Assembly: GCF_003076515.1 (NCBI RefSeq)
Contig: NZ_CP022390.1
Location: forward strand, 2,542,001-2,606,000
Direction of reading: 5' to 3'
From: Alcaligenes aquatilis
GTDB taxonomy: Bacteria; Pseudomonadota; Gammaproteobacteria; Burkholderiales; Burkholderiaceae_B
DNA: 64,000 nt
Below are positions 1 through 8,643 of the stretch, piece after piece. How positions within the stretch are numbered: position 1 is the first letter of the stretch; each line of letters opens with the position of its first letter. The translations under genes were made by a program, and so were the position numbers. The notes beneath the pieces are model-generated. The model made no database searches, was not told where the DNA came from, and saw only the letters and a program-made list of their open reading frames with translations.

Positions 1-432
<432 letters not shown>

Positions 433-440
433 CACGCGGT

Positions 441-471
441 TTGTGATACCGCAATAAAGTGCCGCTACAAT
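441..471 (+). promoter_or_regulatory. Possible promoter for yajC-secDF
   Basis: The 89-base gap between tgt and yajC holds a TTGTGA (441-446) and a TACAAT (466-471) separated by 19 bases. The -10 is good, the -35 and spacing are poor, so the call is tentative; yajC could equally be read through from tgt. A Shine-Dalgarno AGGAG sits at 511-515 before the yajC start. Confidence 0.3.
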
Positions 472-521
472 ACACCGTTAGTTTTTGACAACCCACACAA
501 AAAAATCCTCAGGAGCCCCAC

Positions 522-866
522 ATGTCCGCTGTTGACATTCTGACTCTCATCCCCGCCCAGGCAGCTGCCGGCGGCGAAAATGCCTTGATGGGCATGCTGC
601 CCATCATCTTGATGTTCGTTGTGCTGTACTTCTTGATGATTCGCCCTCAAATGAAGCGTCAGAAAGAGCACCGCAATCTGGTGTCCAACCTGGCCAAAGG
701 CGACGAAGTCATCACCTCCGGCGGTTTGCTGGGCAAAGTCAGCAAAGTTCACGACAACTACCTGACCGTTGAAGTGGCCAACCTGACCGACAAGCCTGTT
801 GAAGTTCTGGTCCAACGCGTGGCCGTTACGACTGTTCTGCCTAAAGGCACCATCAAGTCGCTGTAA
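522..866 (+). CDS. yajC: Sec translocon accessory protein YajC
   Basis: This 114-residue protein is the small single-span partner of SecDF in the inner membrane. It has the expected plan: a short periplasmic N-terminus, one hydrophobic helix at about residues 24-42 (LPIILMFVVLYFLMI), then the basic RPQMKRQKEH and a cytoplasmic domain with the family's KGDEVITSGGLLGKV stretch. AGGAG six bases before the ATG fixes the start. It is followed 60 bases later by secD, matching the conserved yajC-secD-secF cluster. Confidence 0.97.
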   Translation: MSAVDILTLIPAQAAAGGENALMGMLPIILMFVVLYFLMIRPQMKRQKEHRNLVSNLAKGDEVITSGGLLGKVSKVHDNYLTVEVANLTDKPVEVLVQRVAVTTVLPKGTIKSL

Positions 867-926
867 TGCCTCCGACCCCGGACCTCGGTCCGGGGTTGCC
901 ATTTCTGCACCCGTCGTAGATATCCC

Positions 927-2798
927 ATGAATCGTTATCCCCTCTGGAAATATGTCATCGTCTTGGTCGCGCTGGCGATCGGCCTGATCTATACCTTGCC
1001 CAATCTGTTTGGTGAGTCTCCTGCTGTCCAGGTTTCCAGCGCCAAATCCACGGTCCGGCTTGAAACCAGCCTGATCAGCCATGTTGAAGCGCTGCTCAAG
1101 CAAAACAATATTCCTACGACGGGCTCGTATTTTGAGCAAAACGGACCCAACGCCACCGCGCGTTTCCGTTTTGAGTCCACCGATGTTCAGCTCAAAGCCA
1201 AAGATCTGATCGAGCGTGAGCTGAACAAGGACTCCACAGCGACCGCTCCCGACTACACCGTCGCTCTGAACCTGGTGTCCGCGTCGCCAGCCTGGCTGAC
1301 CGCATTGGGCGCGCACCCCATGCACCTGGGCCTGGACTTGCGCGGCGGCGTTCACTTTCTGCTGCAAGTCGATATGCAGGGCGCACTGCAAGCCCGCTAC
1401 GACTCCATGGTGGCTGATGCCCGCAGCGTGCTGCGCGAAGCCAAAGTACCTGTCGGGACCATCGAGCGCGATGGCCAGTCCCTGCGTATGGACTTTGCCT
1501 CGGCTGAGGATCGCGACCGCGCCCAGTCCGAAATGCGCCGCGCCATGCCTGATCTGGAGTTCATTCCTGCCGGCGATAGCGGCTTGACCGCTCGTTTGAC
1601 GGAAACCGCCACCATCCAGGTGCAGACCAACGCGCTGACACAAAACATCACCACCTTACACAACCGCATCAACGAGCTGGGCGTGGCCGAACCCGTTATT
1701 CAACAACAGGGTTCGGACCGCATCGTGGTTCAGTTGCCCGGGGTACAGGATGTAGCGAAAGCCAAAGAAATTCTGGGCCGTACCGCCACGCTGGAACTGC
1801 GCATGGTGGAAGACTCCCCCGCTGCCGTTGCCGCGTTGAACTCGGGCACCGTGCCCTTTGGCCTGGAGCGCTACACCGAACGTGGCGGTGCTCCTTTGCT
1901 GCTGCGCCGTCAGGTCATCCTGACCGGTGAGAACCTGCAGGACGCCCAGCCTGGCCGCGACTCGCAAACCCAGCAGCCCACCGTCAACCTGACTCTGGAC
2001 AACAAGGGCTCGCGTATTTTCCGCGACATTACCCGCAACAACATCAACAAGCGCATGGCCATTGTGCTGTTTGAAAACGGCGTGGGTGAAGTGGTGACAG
2101 CTCCGGTTATCCGCAGCGAAATTCCTAACGGCCAGGTACAGATCAGCGGCAGCATGAATGCTCAGGAAGCCGCCGACATTTCCCTGCTGTTGCGTGCCGG
2201 TTCGCTGGCCGCCCCCATGAGCATCATTGAAGAGCGCACGATTGGCCCAAGCCTGGGTGCCGACAATATTCGCCAAGGCTTTAACGCCACGCTGTACGGC
2301 TTTATTGCGATTGCCATCTTCATCATGCTGTATTACCACTTGATTGGCCTGTTCTCCACCATTGGCCTGACCTTCAACGTGCTTTTGCTGCTGGCTGTGC
2401 TGTCCATGCTGCAAGCGACTTTGACCTTGCCCGGTATTGCGGCCATTGCCTTGACACTGGGTATGGCCATTGACGCCAACGTGCTGATCAACGAGCGTAT
2501 CCGCGAAGAATTACGCAATGGCGCCTCACCGCAACAAGCCATTCACCAGGGCTTTGATCGTGCCTGGGCCACTATTTTCGACTCCAACCTGACCAGTCTG
2601 ATTGTGGGTGTTGCTTTGCTGGCCTTTGGCTCGGGCCCCATCCGTGGTTTTGCGGTGGTACACGTGATCGGCATTCTGACCTCCATGTTCTCTTCGGTGG
2701 TTGGGGTCCGTGCCCTGGTCAATCTCTGGTATGGCAACCGTCGTCGCCTGCAAGGGATTTCTATCGGCCAGGTCTGGAAGCCACAGGACAAGAAGTAA
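927..2798 (+). CDS. secD: Protein translocase subunit SecD
   Basis: SecD (623 residues) is the larger half of the proton-driven SecDF complex that pulls preproteins through SecYEG on the periplasmic side. There is an N-terminal membrane helix (about 7-27), a long periplasmic P1 region containing the hallmark LGLDLRGGVHFLLQVD near residue 134, and a C-terminal block of five to six membrane helices from about residue 450, including ALTLGMAIDANVLINERIREE, the SecD/SecF RND signature region. Length is normal for proteobacteria. It is co-directional with yajC and secF; no strong ribosome site precedes the ATG. Confidence 0.97.
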   Translation: MNRYPLWKYVIVLVALAIGLIYTLPNLFGESPAVQVSSAKSTVRLETSLISHVEALLKQNNIPTTGSYFEQNGPNATARFRFESTDVQLKAKDLIERELNKDSTATAPDYTVALNLVSASPAWLTALGAHPMHLGLDLRGGVHFLLQVDMQGALQARYDSMVADARSVLREAKVPVGTIERDGQSLRMDFASAEDRDRAQSEMRRAMPDLEFIPAGDSGLTARLTETATIQVQTNALTQNITTLHNRINELGVAEPVIQQQGSDRIVVQLPGVQDVAKAKEILGRTATLELRMVEDSPAAVAALNSGTVPFGLERYTERGGAPLLLRRQVILTGENLQDAQPGRDSQTQQPTVNLTLDNKGSRIFRDITRNNINKRMAIVLFENGVGEVVTAPVIRSEIPNGQVQISGSMNAQEAADISLLLRAGSLAAPMSIIEERTIGPSLGADNIRQGFNATLYGFIAIAIFIMLYYHLIGLFSTIGLTFNVLLLLAVLSMLQATLTLPGIAAIALTLGMAIDANVLINERIREELRNGASPQQAIHQGFDRAWATIFDSNLTSLIVGVALLAFGSGPIRGFAVVHVIGILTSMFSSVVGVRALVNLWYGNRRRLQGISIGQVWKPQDKK

Positions 2799-2850
2799 AG
2801 CGCCGGGGCCGGTGCAAACCGGCCAGGCACAACTACAGGCATAAAGCATC

Positions 2851-3789
2851 ATGGAATTTTTTCGTATTCACCGCACTATCCCGTTCATGCGCCATGCTTT
2901 GGTGCTGAACCTGATCAGTTTTCTGACGTTTATCGCAGCGGTCGTTTTCATTATCTTGCGCGGCTTTCACCTGTCCATCGAATTTACCGGTGGTACGGTC
3001 ATCGAAGTGCACTATCAGCAAACTGTACAGGTTGAGGATGTGCGCCGCTCGGTTCAGTCTTTGGGCTATACCGATTTTCAGGTGCAGAACTTTGGAACGT
3101 CGCAGGACATCATGATCCGCTTGCCCGTTCTGGACGGACAAGATTCGACCCAGCAAAGCGAACAAGTGCTCCAGGCCCTGAAGCAGCAACACTCAGATGT
3201 AGAGCTGCGCCGCGTGGAGTTCGTCGGCCCTCAGGTCGGGCAGGAGTTGTTAAATAACGGCTTGATGGCCCTGGCCTTCGTGGTTGCAGGCATCTTGCTG
3301 TACCTGGGTTTCCGCTTTGAGTGGAAGCTGGCTTTGGCATGTGCCCTTGCCAACTTGCACGACGTGGTCATCATTCTGGGCTTTTTCGCGTTCTTCCAAT
3401 GGGAGTTCTCGCTGTCAGTGCTGGCCGGTGTTCTGGCTGTCCTGGGTTACTCGGTGAACGAATCCGTTGTGGTGATGGACCGTATCCGTGAAAACTTCCG
3501 CAAGCAGCGCAAGATGTCGGTATCGGAGATTATTGACCTGTCCATTACCCAGAACATCTCGCGTACCATCATCACCCACGGTTCTACCCAGATGATGGTG
3601 CTGTCGATTTTCTTCTTCGGTGGCCCCACGCTGCACAACTTCTCGCTGGCGCTGACCATCGGTATCTGGTTTGGTATTTACTCCTCCGTGTTCGTGGCCG
3701 CCGCTATTTCCATGTGGCTGGGCGTGAAACGTGAGGACCTGGTCAAGCCAATCAAGAAAGACGAAGGCGGCGAGGTTGTAGAAGGTTAA
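2851..3789 (+). CDS. secF: Protein translocase subunit SecF
   Basis: SecF (312 residues) pairs with SecD. It shows an N-terminal helix (about 16-36), the periplasmic segment starting IEFTGGTVIEVHY, and a C-terminal membrane block with VLGYSVNESVVVMDRIREN and a following ITHGSTQMMVLSIFFFGG. These are the expected SecF motifs and length. It lies 52 bases after secD and ends the yajC-secD-secF unit, being followed by a strong intrinsic terminator. Confidence 0.97.
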   Translation: MEFFRIHRTIPFMRHALVLNLISFLTFIAAVVFIILRGFHLSIEFTGGTVIEVHYQQTVQVEDVRRSVQSLGYTDFQVQNFGTSQDIMIRLPVLDGQDSTQQSEQVLQALKQQHSDVELRRVEFVGPQVGQELLNNGLMALAFVVAGILLYLGFRFEWKLALACALANLHDVVIILGFFAFFQWEFSLSVLAGVLAVLGYSVNESVVVMDRIRENFRKQRKMSVSEIIDLSITQNISRTIITHGSTQMMVLSIFFFGGPTLHNFSLALTIGIWFGIYSSVFVAAAISMWLGVKREDLVKPIKKDEGGEVVEG

Positions 3790-3817
3790 GTTGCTTCTTT
3801 AGTCGTTGTTCAAGACT

Positions 3818-3850
3818 AGCCCGACATTGTTGTGATGTCGGGCTTTTTTG
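3818..3850 (+). terminator. Rho-independent terminator after secF
   Basis: A 10-bp perfect stem (AGCCCGACAT / ATGTCGGGCT) with a 7-base loop is followed by six T residues. It is 29 bases past the secF stop and closes the Sec operon. Confidence 0.9.
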
Positions 3851-3876
3851 TTTCTGGAGCTGCTAGATTGCGGGTA

Positions 3877-4156
3877 ATAGGGTGGCAGACGTTTGTTTTA
3901 TTGAGGGCCGGAGCAGGTCGGCGGGCGAGTCAGGTTGTTCGCCGCGGGCGGAGGCTGGATGCGGGGTACAAGGGTCGTGCTGTTTGAGGAGCACGCTTGC
4001 GGTTTGTCCGGAGGACAAACCGCGCTCCGAGTTCACGACCCGCCCGCATCTGGCCTCTGACAAGGGGACCCATGCGTAGCACGGGCGAATAACCCGCCAA
4101 GCCGACCTGCTCCGGCCCTCAATAAAACAAAAAGGGGTTTACTGCTGCCACCCTAT
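3877..4156. repeat. Large near-palindromic intergenic element (about 280 bp)
   Basis: The two ends are inverted repeats: 3877-3888 pairs perfectly with 4145-4156 (12 bp), and 3892-3922 pairs perfectly with 4101-4131 (31 bp). Further in, the arms match imperfectly (GATGCGGG around 3959-3966 against CCCGCATC around 4043-4050), and the centre is a perfect hairpin 4001-4009 / 4013-4021 with a GGA loop. The whole block could fold into one long cruciform or RNA hairpin. It carries no transposase and no convincing gene; short open frames on both strands are by-products of the symmetry. It resembles a palindromic dispersed repeat or MITE, but I see no second copy in this window. Function unknown. Confidence 0.8.
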
Positions 4157-4378
4157 ATTCGGAATACTTCGGCACGATGGCTATACAACAAGCGATATTG
4201 CGATGGCAATATGGCGGAACTTCACTACTGTAGCGATCACGACAATGTCTACAGAGAAGCTCATTTCCATCAGGCTGATAGAACTTGCCGCAGTCATTTT
4301 CAGATCACAAGCAGCAAGGATCGGATAAGGCACGACAAGCCGACGGTGTGGGGAACGAAATGGTCGCAGACGACTTAA
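4157..4378. other. Gene-free stretch between the palindromic element and map
   Basis: About 220 bases with no supportable gene. It holds a small perfect inverted repeat, ATATTGC at 4195-4201 with GCAATAT at 4206-4212. No poly-T terminator for map (minus strand) is evident. Confidence 0.5.
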
Positions 4379-5146
4379 TTAATGCGGGATGGTTTCATCC
4401 GGCCGCAACGTCAATACGCGCACACCACTTTCCGTCACAGCCACCGTGTGTTCAAACTGTGCCGACAGCAAGCCATCGCACGTACGTACGGTCCAGCCAT
4501 CTTTCTCGGTTTGCACCGCATGGCCGCCTTGATTCAGCATAGGTTCAATGGTGAACACCATGCCCTCTTTCAGTCTCAAGCCTGTCCGCGGTGTCCCCCA
4601 GTGCAGGACCTCGGGCGCTTCGTGCATTTCTCGCCCGATGCCATGCCCGCAGTAATCGCGCACAACGGAGTAGCCATTCTTGCGTGCGTACTGCGAGATG
4701 GCAAATCCTACATCGCCCAAAGTCGCACCGGGACGCACGGCTTGTATGCCCTTCCACATCGCCCTATAGCAGGCATCGACCAGTTTTTGCGCAGCAGGAG
4801 CAACCTGCCCCACCATGTAGGTTTTGCTGGAATCCGCAATAAAGTCGTTCTTCTCCAGGGTGATATCGAAGTTCACGATGTCTCCCTCTCTGAGCACATC
4901 CGCCGTGGACGGCATACCGTGGCACACCACCTGATTAGGCGAGGCATTCAGAACATAGGCATAACCGTACTGCCCTTTGCTGGCGGGCCGGGCTTGCAGA
5001 TCTTCAACGATGTAGCTCTCGACCAGATCATTGATCTGCATGGTGCTCATGCCAATCAGATCCAACTGATCCAGGTGCGTGAACACTTGAGCCAACAAAC
5101 GACCTGACTCGGCCATCAAGGCAATTTCATCCGCCGTCTTGATCAT
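4379..5146 (-). CDS. map: Type I methionine aminopeptidase
   Basis: This 255-residue protein removes the initiator methionine from nascent proteins using two divalent metals. It has the pita-bread fold signatures: NFDITLEKNDFIADSSK carrying the two metal aspartates, CGHGIGREMHEAPEVLHWG with the metal histidine, FTIEPM with a glutamate ligand, and AQFEHTVAV with the last glutamate. Length is standard. Its ATG overlaps the stop of the upstream ParD-like gene as ATGA (5143-5146), so the two are translationally coupled. In most proteobacteria the housekeeping map lies beside rpsB; this one may be a second copy, which the window cannot settle. Confidence 0.95.
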   Translation of the reverse strand: MIKTADEIALMAESGRLLAQVFTHLDQLDLIGMSTMQINDLVESYIVEDLQARPASKGQYGYAYVLNASPNQVVCHGMPSTADVLREGDIVNFDITLEKNDFIADSSKTYMVGQVAPAAQKLVDACYRAMWKGIQAVRPGATLGDVGFAISQYARKNGYSVVRDYCGHGIGREMHEAPEVLHWGTPRTGLRLKEGMVFTIEPMLNQGGHAVQTEKDGWTVRTCDGLLSAQFEHTVAVTESGVRVLTLRPDETIPH

Positions 5147-5364
5147 GCTGACTCCATCTGATCCAGAGGCACCGCAGGCTCACCCAAACCGGCCGCCTTC
5201 ATTTCACGAGCAACAATGTCGTTAAAGCTCAAGGTCGGATTCAGTTCGCACAGCAGTCCCATACGTATCCAGAAAGCGGCCTGCGCATTGATGGAGCGAC
5301 ATGAAACGGTGCTCGCTTTGCGTAACTGATCGTGCAGCTCGTCATCAATATTCACGATACCCAT
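5143..5364 (-). CDS. ParD-like ribbon-helix-helix protein
   Basis: A 73-residue protein beginning MGIVNIDDELHDQLRKAS, which fits the ribbon-helix-helix pattern (beta strand, then a helix with alternating hydrophobics) of ParD-like antitoxins. No ParE-type toxin follows; instead its last codons overlap the map start by four bases. A perfect 10-bp-arm inverted repeat lies 12 bases upstream of the ATG, the typical position for an autoregulatory RHH operator. By inference it represses the two-gene parD-like/map unit. Whether it has any antitoxin activity cannot be told from sequence. Confidence 0.75.
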   Translation of the reverse strand: MGIVNIDDELHDQLRKASTVSCRSINAQAAFWIRMGLLCELNPTLSFNDIVAREMKAAGLGEPAVPLDQMESA

Positions 5365-5375
5365 TTCTCAATCCC

Positions 5376-5401
5376 TATATGATTCATATACGAATCATAT
5401 A
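5376..5401. promoter_or_regulatory. Inverted-repeat operator upstream of the ParD-like gene
   Basis: TATATGATTC (5376-5385) and GAATCATATA (5392-5401) form a perfect 10-bp inverted repeat with a 6-base AT-rich spacer, immediately upstream of the minus-strand ParD-like/map unit. Position and symmetry suit binding by a dimeric RHH protein, most simply the ParD-like product itself. Confidence 0.7.
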
Positions 5402-5627
5402 TTTCATAAAAACAGGACGCAAGCAAAACCTGGCCGAGAATCCTTATCCAACTCGATGCCCTGGCAAGGCTGCTTCCAGTTATCACCAGCCAAAGGGCGG
5501 CTTGTCTGCAACAAGTCCCACCACAGGAATCCCTGCTTGCTTGTGGCTCAAGCGAAGCTGAGCGTTATAATGCTCGATTCATCATTTTCAATGGCCCGCG
5601 GGATATACACCCGTCACGGCTCCTTCT

Positions 5628-7028
5628 ATGACCGACACCACAATCTCTCCCCCCGCCAGCGCGGACGCTGCCACCAAGCCTGCCCGCAAGCTCTTCATCC
5701 GCACCTTTGGCTGTCAGATGAACGAGTACGACTCCGAAAAAATGGCCGACATCCTGAATCAGGATCGCCCTGTGGAGTTAACCACCAACCCCGAAGAAGC
5801 AGACATCATCCTGTTCAATACCTGTTCGGTGCGCGAGAAAGCGCAAGAAAAGGTGTTCTCGGATCTGGGCCGGGTTCAGCATCTGAAAGCGCTCAACCCT
5901 GATCTGGTGATTGGTGTGGGTGGCTGTGTCGCCAGTCAGGAAGGCGACACGATTATTCGCCGTGCTCCCTACGTGGACGTGGTGTTCGGGCCACAGACCT
6001 TGCACCGCCTGCCCGAGCTGATCGTCAAGCGACGCAACAGTGGCCGCTCGCAAGTGGACATCAGCTTTCCGGAAATCGAAAAATTCGACGCCCTGCCCCC
6101 AGCACGTGTGGAGGGATACTCGGCCTTTGTGTCCATCATGGAAGGTTGCAGCAAATACTGCAGCTTCTGCGTGGTGCCCTATACTCGTGGCCCCGAGGTC
6201 TCCCGCCCCTTTGACGACGTCCTGATGGAAGTGGCCGATCTGGCCGACCAGGGTGTGCGTGAAGTCACACTGCTGGGCCAGAATGTGAACGCCTACCGTG
6301 GCCCGACCGACGTCGCGGGCGAGATTGCCGACTTTGCCATGCTGCTGGAATACGTACACGAGATCCCCGGTATCGAGCGCATTCGTTACACCACCTCGCA
6401 CCCCAAGGAAATGACCTCGCGCCTGATCGCCGCGCACGGTAACCTGCCCAAACTGGTGCCCTTCCTGCACTTGCCCGTACAGGCCGGCAGCGACCGTATT
6501 CTGGCTGCAATGAAACGCGGCTACACTTCGCTGGAGTTCAAATCCATCGTGCGTCGCCTGCGCGAAGCCCGCCCAGACATTGTCTTGTCCTCGGACTTTA
6601 TCGTGGGCTTTCCCGGTGAGACTGAAGAAGATTTCCAGAAAACACTGAAGCTGATTCGCGATGTGAATTTCGACCAGTCTTTCTCTTTTGTATATTCCCG
6701 TCGCCCCGGTACGCCTGCCGCTGACCTGGAAGACACCACCACCAAAGAGGAAAAGCTGGACCGCCTGCATCGCTTGCAAGCGCAAATCAACGAGCAGGCA
6801 CAGGCCATCAGCCAGGCCATGATTGGCAGCGTGCAACGCATTCTGGTCGAAGGCACCTCGCGCAAAGACGACTCGGAACTGAAAGGCCGTACCGAAAACA
6901 ACCGCATCATCAACTTCCCCGGCGATACTCGCCTGATCGGACAAATTGTGGATGTGCATGTGACCCAAGTACTGACCAACACCCTGCGCGGAGAAATTGT
7001 GACCCATGACCGGGTTGCAGGAGCCTAA
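5628..7028 (+). CDS. miaB: tRNA-2-methylthio-N6-dimethylallyladenosine synthase MiaB
   Basis: MiaB (466 residues) adds the 2-methylthio group to i6A37 of tRNAs that read UNN codons. It has the three methylthiotransferase parts: the N-terminal UPF0004 domain with its cluster cysteines ([22 protein letters not shown]), the radical-SAM core with CSKYCSFC (Cys174, 178, 181), and a C-terminal TRAM domain ending near [14 protein letters not shown]. Length is typical. phoH starts three bases after its stop, giving the familiar miaB-phoH-ybeY order. Confidence 0.97.
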   Translation: MTDTTISPPASADAATKPARKLFIRTFGCQMNEYDSEKMADILNQDRPVELTTNPEEADIILFNTCSVREKAQEKVFSDLGRVQHLKALNPDLVIGVGGCVASQEGDTIIRRAPYVDVVFGPQTLHRLPELIVKRRNSGRSQVDISFPEIEKFDALPPARVEGYSAFVSIMEGCSKYCSFCVVPYTRGPEVSRPFDDVLMEVADLADQGVREVTLLGQNVNAYRGPTDVAGEIADFAMLLEYVHEIPGIERIRYTTSHPKEMTSRLIAAHGNLPKLVPFLHLPVQAGSDRILAAMKRGYTSLEFKSIVRRLREARPDIVLSSDFIVGFPGETEEDFQKTLKLIRDVNFDQSFSFVYSRRPGTPAADLEDTTTKEEKLDRLHRLQAQINEQAQAISQAMIGSVQRILVEGTSRKDDSELKGRTENNRIINFPGDTRLIGQIVDVHVTQVLTNTLRGEIVTHDRVAGA

Positions 7029-7031
7029 TCG

Positions 7032-8027
7032 ATGACTAGCCAACGCCGCCGCATGCCCACTGCCTTGCGTCTGGATGGAGACAATACCCATCTGGCCAAT
7101 CTGTGTGGCCCTTTGGACGAAAACATCAAGCAAATTGCCATTGCCTACGGGGTCACCTTGCGTCGGCGTGGCAGCCATGTTTCGATTGAAGGCGAGCGCG
7201 CGGACGAAGCCGCCAAGGCCATTGACTGGTTCCATTCGCGTGCCGTACACCGTGCGCTGAATATCGACGATATTCAATTGGGCCTGGTCGAGCTGGGTGC
7301 CAGTCGTAGCCACGAAAAAGAGGACAAACCCGAGCCCCTGCCCGAGCTGCCCCCCGTAGGTCAGGAAGAAATTTCCCTGCGGACCGCCAAGCGCGACCTG
7401 CGTCCTCGCACACCCGGCCAACGCGAATACCTGCGCAATATTCTAAGCAACGACATCAACTTCGGCGTCGGTCCGGCCGGTACCGGAAAAACCTGGCTGG
7501 CAGTGGCCTGCGCCATTGATGCTCTGGAGCGCGAAGCCGTCCACCGTCTAGTGCTGACACGGCCCGCCGTAGAAGCCGGTGAGCGTCTGGGGTTTTTGCC
7601 CGGCGATCTGGCCCAAAAAGTAGACCCCTATCTGCGGCCACTGTACGACGCGCTCTACGACTTGATGGGCGTGGAAAAAGTACAGCGTCTGTTCGAGAAG
7701 CAAGTCATCGAGATCGCACCACTGGCCTATATGCGCGGCCGCACCCTGAACCACGCTTTTGTGATTCTGGACGAAGCCCAGAACACCACACCGGAACAAA
7801 TGAAAATGTTCCTGACCCGCATCGGTTTTGGCAGCAAGGCCGTAATTACCGGCGACCCCACCCAGGTGGACTTGCCCAAAGGCCAGCGCAGTGGTTTGAA
7901 TCACGCCGTCCAGGTACTGGAAAACGTGCAGGGTATTTCCTGCTCGCGTTTCAACAGCCGCGATGTGGTGCGTCACCCCCTGGTGGCGCGAATTGTGGAC
8001 GCCTACGAGCGAGCCGGTGATGCCTGA
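7032..8027 (+). CDS. ybeZ: PhoH-like ATPase (YbeZ)
   Basis: A 331-residue P-loop ATPase of the PhoH family. The Walker A is GVGPAGTGKTWLA (about residue 145) and the Walker B is HAFVILDEAQN; the N-terminus is a KH-like segment. YbeZ proteins act with the rRNA endonuclease YbeY, encoded next. The ATG is preceded by GGAG in the last codons of miaB, and the 3' end overlaps ybeY by eight bases, indicating tight co-translation. Confidence 0.95.
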   Translation: MTSQRRRMPTALRLDGDNTHLANLCGPLDENIKQIAIAYGVTLRRRGSHVSIEGERADEAAKAIDWFHSRAVHRALNIDDIQLGLVELGASRSHEKEDKPEPLPELPPVGQEEISLRTAKRDLRPRTPGQREYLRNILSNDINFGVGPAGTGKTWLAVACAIDALEREAVHRLVLTRPAVEAGERLGFLPGDLAQKVDPYLRPLYDALYDLMGVEKVQRLFEKQVIEIAPLAYMRGRTLNHAFVILDEAQNTTPEQMKMFLTRIGFGSKAVITGDPTQVDLPKGQRSGLNHAVQVLENVQGISCSRFNSRDVVRHPLVARIVDAYERAGDA

Positions 8028-8496
8028 TCTGTCCCTGAGCGTCCAGTACGCTGTTGATTGCCCCGAGCTAAGCCGCTCCCGTATCCGCCGCTGGATGCAG
8101 CGCACCATTGACATGGCCGTTGAACGCACCCACCCCGAGGATCGCTTCACCGCCCTGTCCGCCACCTTGCGCATTGTGGATACCGAAGAAGGCCAAAGCC
8201 TGAACCTAAGTTACCGGGAACGCGACTACGCCACCAATGTGCTGACTTTTGAATATGGTCAGGACGAAGACGGTGTGGTCAGCGGCGATATCGTGCTTTG
8301 CCTGCCAGTGCTGGAACGTGAAGCCCAGGAACAGCAGAAACCATTTCTGCATCACGCAGCCCACCTGGTCGTGCACGGCTGTCTGCACTCCCTGGGCTAC
8401 GACCACCTTGAAGAGGATGAGGCCAAAGACATGGAAGCACTGGAAACTGCAATCCTGGCCAGTTTTCACATCCCCAATCCCTATGAAGAGCGCTAG
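8020..8496 (+). CDS. ybeY: Endoribonuclease YbeY (16S rRNA maturation)
   Basis: YbeY (158 residues from the ATG at 8020) is a single-strand endoribonuclease for 16S rRNA 3' processing and ribosome quality control. Its zinc site HGCLHSLGYDH is intact. The open frame extends upstream to 7963 but that part would lie wholly within phoH; ATG 8020 gives the family length and overlaps the phoH stop by eight bases. Confidence 0.95.
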   Translation: MPDLSLSVQYAVDCPELSRSRIRRWMQRTIDMAVERTHPEDRFTALSATLRIVDTEEGQSLNLSYRERDYATNVLTFEYGQDEDGVVSGDIVLCLPVLEREAQEQQKPFLHHAAHLVVHGCLHSLGYDHLEEDEAKDMEALETAILASFHIPNPYEER

Positions 8497-8572
8497 ACCA
8501 TCTGGGTACAGCGACTCGCGGTCAGCCATCAAAAAACAGCCCCAACACTGACCGTCCTGTGCGCATTCCGAA

Positions 8573-8604
8573 TGATGACAGGTACATACCTTGTCATCGT
8601 TTTT
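8573..8604 (+). terminator. Probable terminator after ybeY
   Basis: GATGACA (8574-8580) pairs with TGTCATC (8592-8598), extended inward by GGT/ACC with one bulged base, and is followed by GTTTTT. It separates miaB-ybeZ-ybeY from corC-lnt; the latter probably has its own promoter in the AT-rich bases 8600-8640. Confidence 0.6.
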
Positions 8605-8643
8605 CGGTTATGCTTAATTATTCCTTAACTCGTCCTTCGGACA

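Noticed and set aside
465..1643. Long minus-strand open frame (392 residues) opposite yajC and secD
   Set aside because: It has no recognisable domain, a composition rich in His, Gln and Gly typical of antisense frames in GC-rich codons, and lies opposite firm genes.
3863..4079. Small open frames on both strands within the palindromic element
   Set aside because: They result from the symmetrical sequence, have no ribosome site and no recognisable protein; treated as part of the repeat.
5778..7421. Minus-strand open frame of 547 residues opposite miaB and phoH
   Set aside because: Antisense shadow of conserved genes, with no family motif.
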